Shown here: positions 6,193 to 7,960 of the stretch, in pieces
Numbering within the stretch: position 1 is the first letter of the stretch
Layout: each line of letters starts with the position of its first letter
Origin: an uncultured Fibrobacterota bacterium
Lineage (GTDB): Bacteria > Fibrobacterota > Chitinivibrionia > Chitinivibrionales > CAIOZP01
Length of the DNA: 7,960 nucleotides
Direction: 5' to 3'
Assembly (NCBI GenBank): GCA_903862805.1
Contig: CAIOZP010000579.1
Coordinates: forward strand, 1 to 7,960
Notes under the pieces: generated by a model
Told to the model about the DNA's origin: nothing
Databases searched by the model: none
Seen by the model: only the letters and a program-made list of their open reading frames with translations
Position numbers and translations under genes: made by a program

Positions 6193-6693
6193 ATGCAAAC
6201 TGCATTTCTTTCTCTTGGAACAAATCTCGGCGATCGCTTAGCAAACATGAACGCTATGCTTGGCTCATGCGAAAAGTTGTTTGTTGACAAAGTGCGACAC
6301 TCGCCACTTTACGAAACCGATCCGGTCGGAACATCTGCCGAACACATGCCATATCTCAACCGGATCATAGCAGGCGAATTTGACGGCATTGTAGCTGATC
6401 TGCTCGCATGTTGTCAATCAATCGAAATCTCTCTCGGCCGACAACAAAGTGAAAAAGGCAAAGTGCTTCCACGCCAAGCCGACATCGACATTCTTTTATT
6501 TGGAAACGAAATTATTTCAGACGAAATACTGACCGTCCCACATCCGGCAATTCTTGGACGACGTTTCTGCATTGAAGGCATCGCCGCGATTGATGCGGAT
6601 ATTATTCATCCCATCTACTTGAAAACCTTCCGGCAGCTTTTTACTGAAATGAGTCAGGAAATCAAACGCCAAAAAATTTTTATCGTTGATTGA
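6193..6693 (+). CDS. folK: 6-hydroxymethyl-7,8-dihydropterin pyrophosphokinase (HPPK)
   Basis: FolK transfers pyrophosphate from ATP to 6-hydroxymethyl-7,8-dihydropterin, the step before dihydropteroate synthase in folate synthesis, in the cytoplasm. The 166-residue product has the family order: AFLSLGTNLGDR (4-15), SPLYETDPVG (37-46), YLNRI, then Arg83, then LPRQADIDILLFGN (92-105), where Asp97 and Asp99 are the Mg-binding pair and Arg94 the catalytic-loop arginine, then VPHP and RRFCIEG. Length is normal (about 160). The start has AGGTGA immediately upstream, overlapping the previous stop, with only 3 nt between genes, so it is translated as part of the operon. No other folate gene is visible in the window. 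The C-terminal tail (KTFRQLF...IFIVD) is slightly longer than minimal HPPK. Confidence 0.93.
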   Translation: MQTAFLSLGTNLGDRLANMNAMLGSCEKLFVDKVRHSPLYETDPVGTSAEHMPYLNRIIAGEFDGIVADLLACCQSIEISLGRQQSEKGKVLPRQADIDILLFGNEIISDEILTVPHPAILGRRFCIEGIAAIDADIIHPIYLKTFRQLFTEMSQEIKRQKIFIVD

Positions 6694-6696
6694 CAG

Positions 6697-7277
6697 ATGA
6701 CAAACGCTACAAAAACCAATTCTCTTCTGTCAACCATCACCAAATCTTTTTTTGTGCTCTTGAGCGTAACTGTCACTATTATGGCTGCAGACAAGCCGGA
6801 AGAAATCAAACTGAAATTTTCGGAGAAATCATTCACCGTCTATTTCACCATCAAAAGCAATCTTCCTCAAGACACGCTCTACAACATTATGCTCAAACCC
6901 GACCACATAAAAAAATATCTGCACAAGTTGAACCTCGGCATCGAAATACTTCATGAGGAAAAATCATCAAACACTCTTCGCTATACCTATCAGATCTGAT
7001 TTCAAGTCTGTCGCTCACATTCGAGCGGCATATCGACACTTCATCAAACACACTGTTCTTCAGCACAATAGCAAGCAGCCGTACAAACCGTATCGTTCCG
7101 CTTGTCCTGAAAACGACGGGGTACTACCGCTTAACTAAATCGGAAAGCGGAATCGAAATTGAATATCATCAGGAAACCGTGTTCAATCGCGGATTGATCT
7201 CCATTCAAAGAGCCGTCATCGAACATGAAATGAACGGCTTCAGAAACGATCTTGTAGAATATTTAGAGCACCGCTAA
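6697..7277 (+). pseudogene. Secreted SRPBCC/START-like protein, interrupted by a frameshift
   Basis: ATG 6697 lies 3 nt after folK. The first 100 codons read a signal peptide (lysines near residues 6 and 16, hydrophobic core FFVLLSVTVTIMA, likely cut near Ala30-Ala31) and the first half of a START/SRPBCC-type domain (LPQDTLYNIMLKPDHIKKYL). This frame stops at 6997-6999. The -1 frame, open across 6990-7277, reads a coding-quality second half: LSLTFERHIDTSSNTLFF, then GYYRLTKSESGIEIEYHQET, ending FRNDLVEYLEHR before TAA at 7275-7277. Together they make one domain of about 193 codons, as expected if one base was lost near 6995-7007. I see no slippery heptamer for programmed frameshifting. Either it is a recent pseudogene or the base is a sequencing error. 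Exported SRPBCC proteins are thought to bind lipids or hydrophobic ligands. The family call rests on fold-like pattern, not a catalytic motif. Confidence 0.65.
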
Positions 7278-7292
7278 AATTTCCGACTCGAC

Positions 7293-7310
7293 GAAACTGA
7301 ATTGAGTTTC
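7293..7310. other. Small hairpin GAAACT/AGTTTC
   Basis: GAAACT (7293-7298) and AGTTTC (7305-7310) form a perfect 6-bp inverted repeat with a 6-nt loop, 15 nt after the end of the operon. No T-run follows, so it is not a terminator alone; it may stabilise the 3' end of the mRNA. Confidence 0.35.
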
Positions 7311-7326
7311 ATAAGATTTAGAAAAA

Positions 7327-7354
7327 GATCGGCCGCGTAGCCGATCGTTTTGTT
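7327..7354 (+). terminator. Terminator at the end of the plus-strand operon
   Basis: GATCGGC (7327-7333) and GCCGATC (7340-7346) form a perfect 7-bp stem with a 6-nt loop, followed by GTTTTGTT. It lies 49 nt after the last stop codon of the operon. The T-run is interrupted by G, so it is a moderate terminator. A second AT-rich inverted repeat, ATAAAA/TTTTAT (7355-7370), follows and could assist. Confidence 0.65.
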
Positions 7355-7380
7355 ATAAAACGTATTTTATCACACGCAGT

Positions 7381-7658
7381 TTGAAAAGTGACCAAATGAA
7401 AAATCGTTTCTCTTTTCCATACTCCGACAAACGTTTCATTTTATTTCCTTCCAAAAAACGACGGGCTCCAAATGAATTCACCGGAAAAAACTTGAATATA
7501 TTGCTTATTGATAGATCGGAATTGAACCGAACTGAAGCTGCCGCCCTGACGGAATTCGCTTTGACCATCTGCGAACCGGGTTGCAGTTGAAAGTCGGAGA
7601 TAAAATCAAATGTGGATTGATCGGCGGACTAATGGGGAATGCCGACGGGTATCGGTGA
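7381..7658 (+). pseudogene. Remnant of an M23 (LytM-type) peptidase, truncated and frameshifted
   Basis: Frame one (from 7381, with an internal ATG at 7396) reads FILFPSKKRRAPNEFTGKN and NILLIDRSEL before drifting. From about 7545 the adjacent frame reads FDHLRTG, LQLKVGDKIKCG, LIGGLMGNADG. The latter closely matches the end of the M23 peptidase core, YxHLxxxxVKVGDKVxxGQxIGxMGNTG, which precedes the metal-binding HLHFE motif. M23 enzymes cut peptidoglycan cross-links. Here the HxxxD motif that should lie between the two parts is absent, and the HLH motif is cut off where transposase sequence begins at about 7650. It is therefore dead: internal deletion or frameshift plus 3' truncation. The first half is recognised only by context and may belong to another gene; the second half is the stronger evidence. 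Confidence 0.5.
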
Positions 7659-7960
7659 TGTAGCGCGGTGAAGCATTTGGATATTTCTCCCTCGCCGCCT
7701 GCCGCACGATACCGATGTCCTTGTCCTTCATTTCTTCTCGCAAATCCCAGTGCACAATCGACCTGCTTAAACCATCGAGAACACAAATCAGGAAATAGAA
7801 AACGCCATGGATTTTCACGTTTGAAATATCCATATGCCAGTGTTCATGCGGTTGTAGTGGCTGCACAAAACCGTTGCCTCGCGTGGTGCGTCTTCCATTG
7901 CGAAAGCGAATTGCTCCGGCCTCCCGCAACACTCTGTAGGTCGTTGAGGGGCTTGCAAAC
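7606..7960 (-). pseudogene. Truncated IS transposase, integrase-core (rve, IS3-like)
   Basis: This minus-strand frame is open to the right window edge, so the 5' part lies outside. It reads SPSTTYRVLREAGAIRFR (end of a helix-turn-helix region), then PHEHWHMDIS with the first catalytic Asp at 7828-7830, VFYFLICVLDGLSRSIVHWDL, and PNASPRYITD ending with the second Asp at 7651-7653. In intact relatives ITD is followed by NGxQF and later the catalytic Glu. Here similarity stops exactly at ITD, and a stray tail runs to a stop at 7606. The third catalytic residue and the IS end are missing, so this copy cannot transpose. No terminal inverted repeat is visible in the window. The family is given as IS3-like from the rve core alone; a related DDE family is possible. 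Confidence 0.8.

Noticed and set aside
6988..7001. Programmed -1 frameshift in the SRPBCC-like gene
   Set aside because: There is no X XXY YYZ slippery heptamer or clear downstream stem near the break, so mutation or sequencing error is the simpler explanation.
6953..7138. Plus-strand open frame of 61 codons crossing the frameshift
   Set aside because: It is the third frame; the two other frames join into a better SRPBCC-like protein.
7353..7568. Minus-strand open frame of 71 codons
   Set aside because: Opposite the M23 remnant, no motif, begins inside degraded DNA.
1..7960. CRISPR array or intact IS ends
   Set aside because: No regularly spaced repeats with unique spacers, and no paired terminal inverted repeats were found; only two G-rich repeats and one 12-bp tandem repeat.

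Overview
This looks like chromosomal DNA from an uncultured, diderm, flagellated bacterium. The evidence is a FliN-type motor-switch gene, Shine-Dalgarno sites, a textbook sigma70 promoter in front of a tRNA-Pro(CGG) gene with no encoded CCA, TTG and GTG starts, and roughly balanced base composition. The window alone does not fix the phylum; a Riflebacteria-like lineage is only a weak guess.

Positions 1-1206 are non-coding or decayed. A G-rich 20-bp direct repeat lies inside a long foldable segment that ends in a terminator (106-249). Next come fragments of a cyclic beta-1,2-glucan synthase (NdvB/ChvB type) gene that has lost almost all of its length (407-841, perhaps continuing to 990). On the minus strand, 1207-2323 holds a zinc-ribbon YIP1-family membrane protein followed by a short FliN with its own terminator. 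Positions 2324-2617 form the divergent intergenic region; the tRNA-Pro gene at 2658-2731 has its own promoter and terminator.

The core is a tight plus-strand operon at 2793-7277. It encodes a creatininase-family protein that has lost most of its metal ligands, a catalytic M16B zinc protease (HxxEH), its non-catalytic partner (HxxEH lost, R/Y pair kept), the folate enzyme FolK, and a secreted SRPBCC/START-like protein broken by a frameshift. The first three genes overlap by 4 nt each, folK follows after 3 nt, and the fifth gene follows folK after 3 nt, so all are probably co-transcribed. The two M16 proteins should form a heterodimeric protease. Why a pseudo-creatininase is coupled to it is the most interesting open question.

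After a terminator (7327-7354), 7381-7960 is debris. A broken M23 (LytM-type) peptidase remnant abuts, at about 7650, the truncated 3' end of an rve-type (IS3-like) transposase that reads in from the right edge on the minus strand. Both reading frames are cut at the same point, which indicates a rearrangement or an assembly join rather than a clean insertion.
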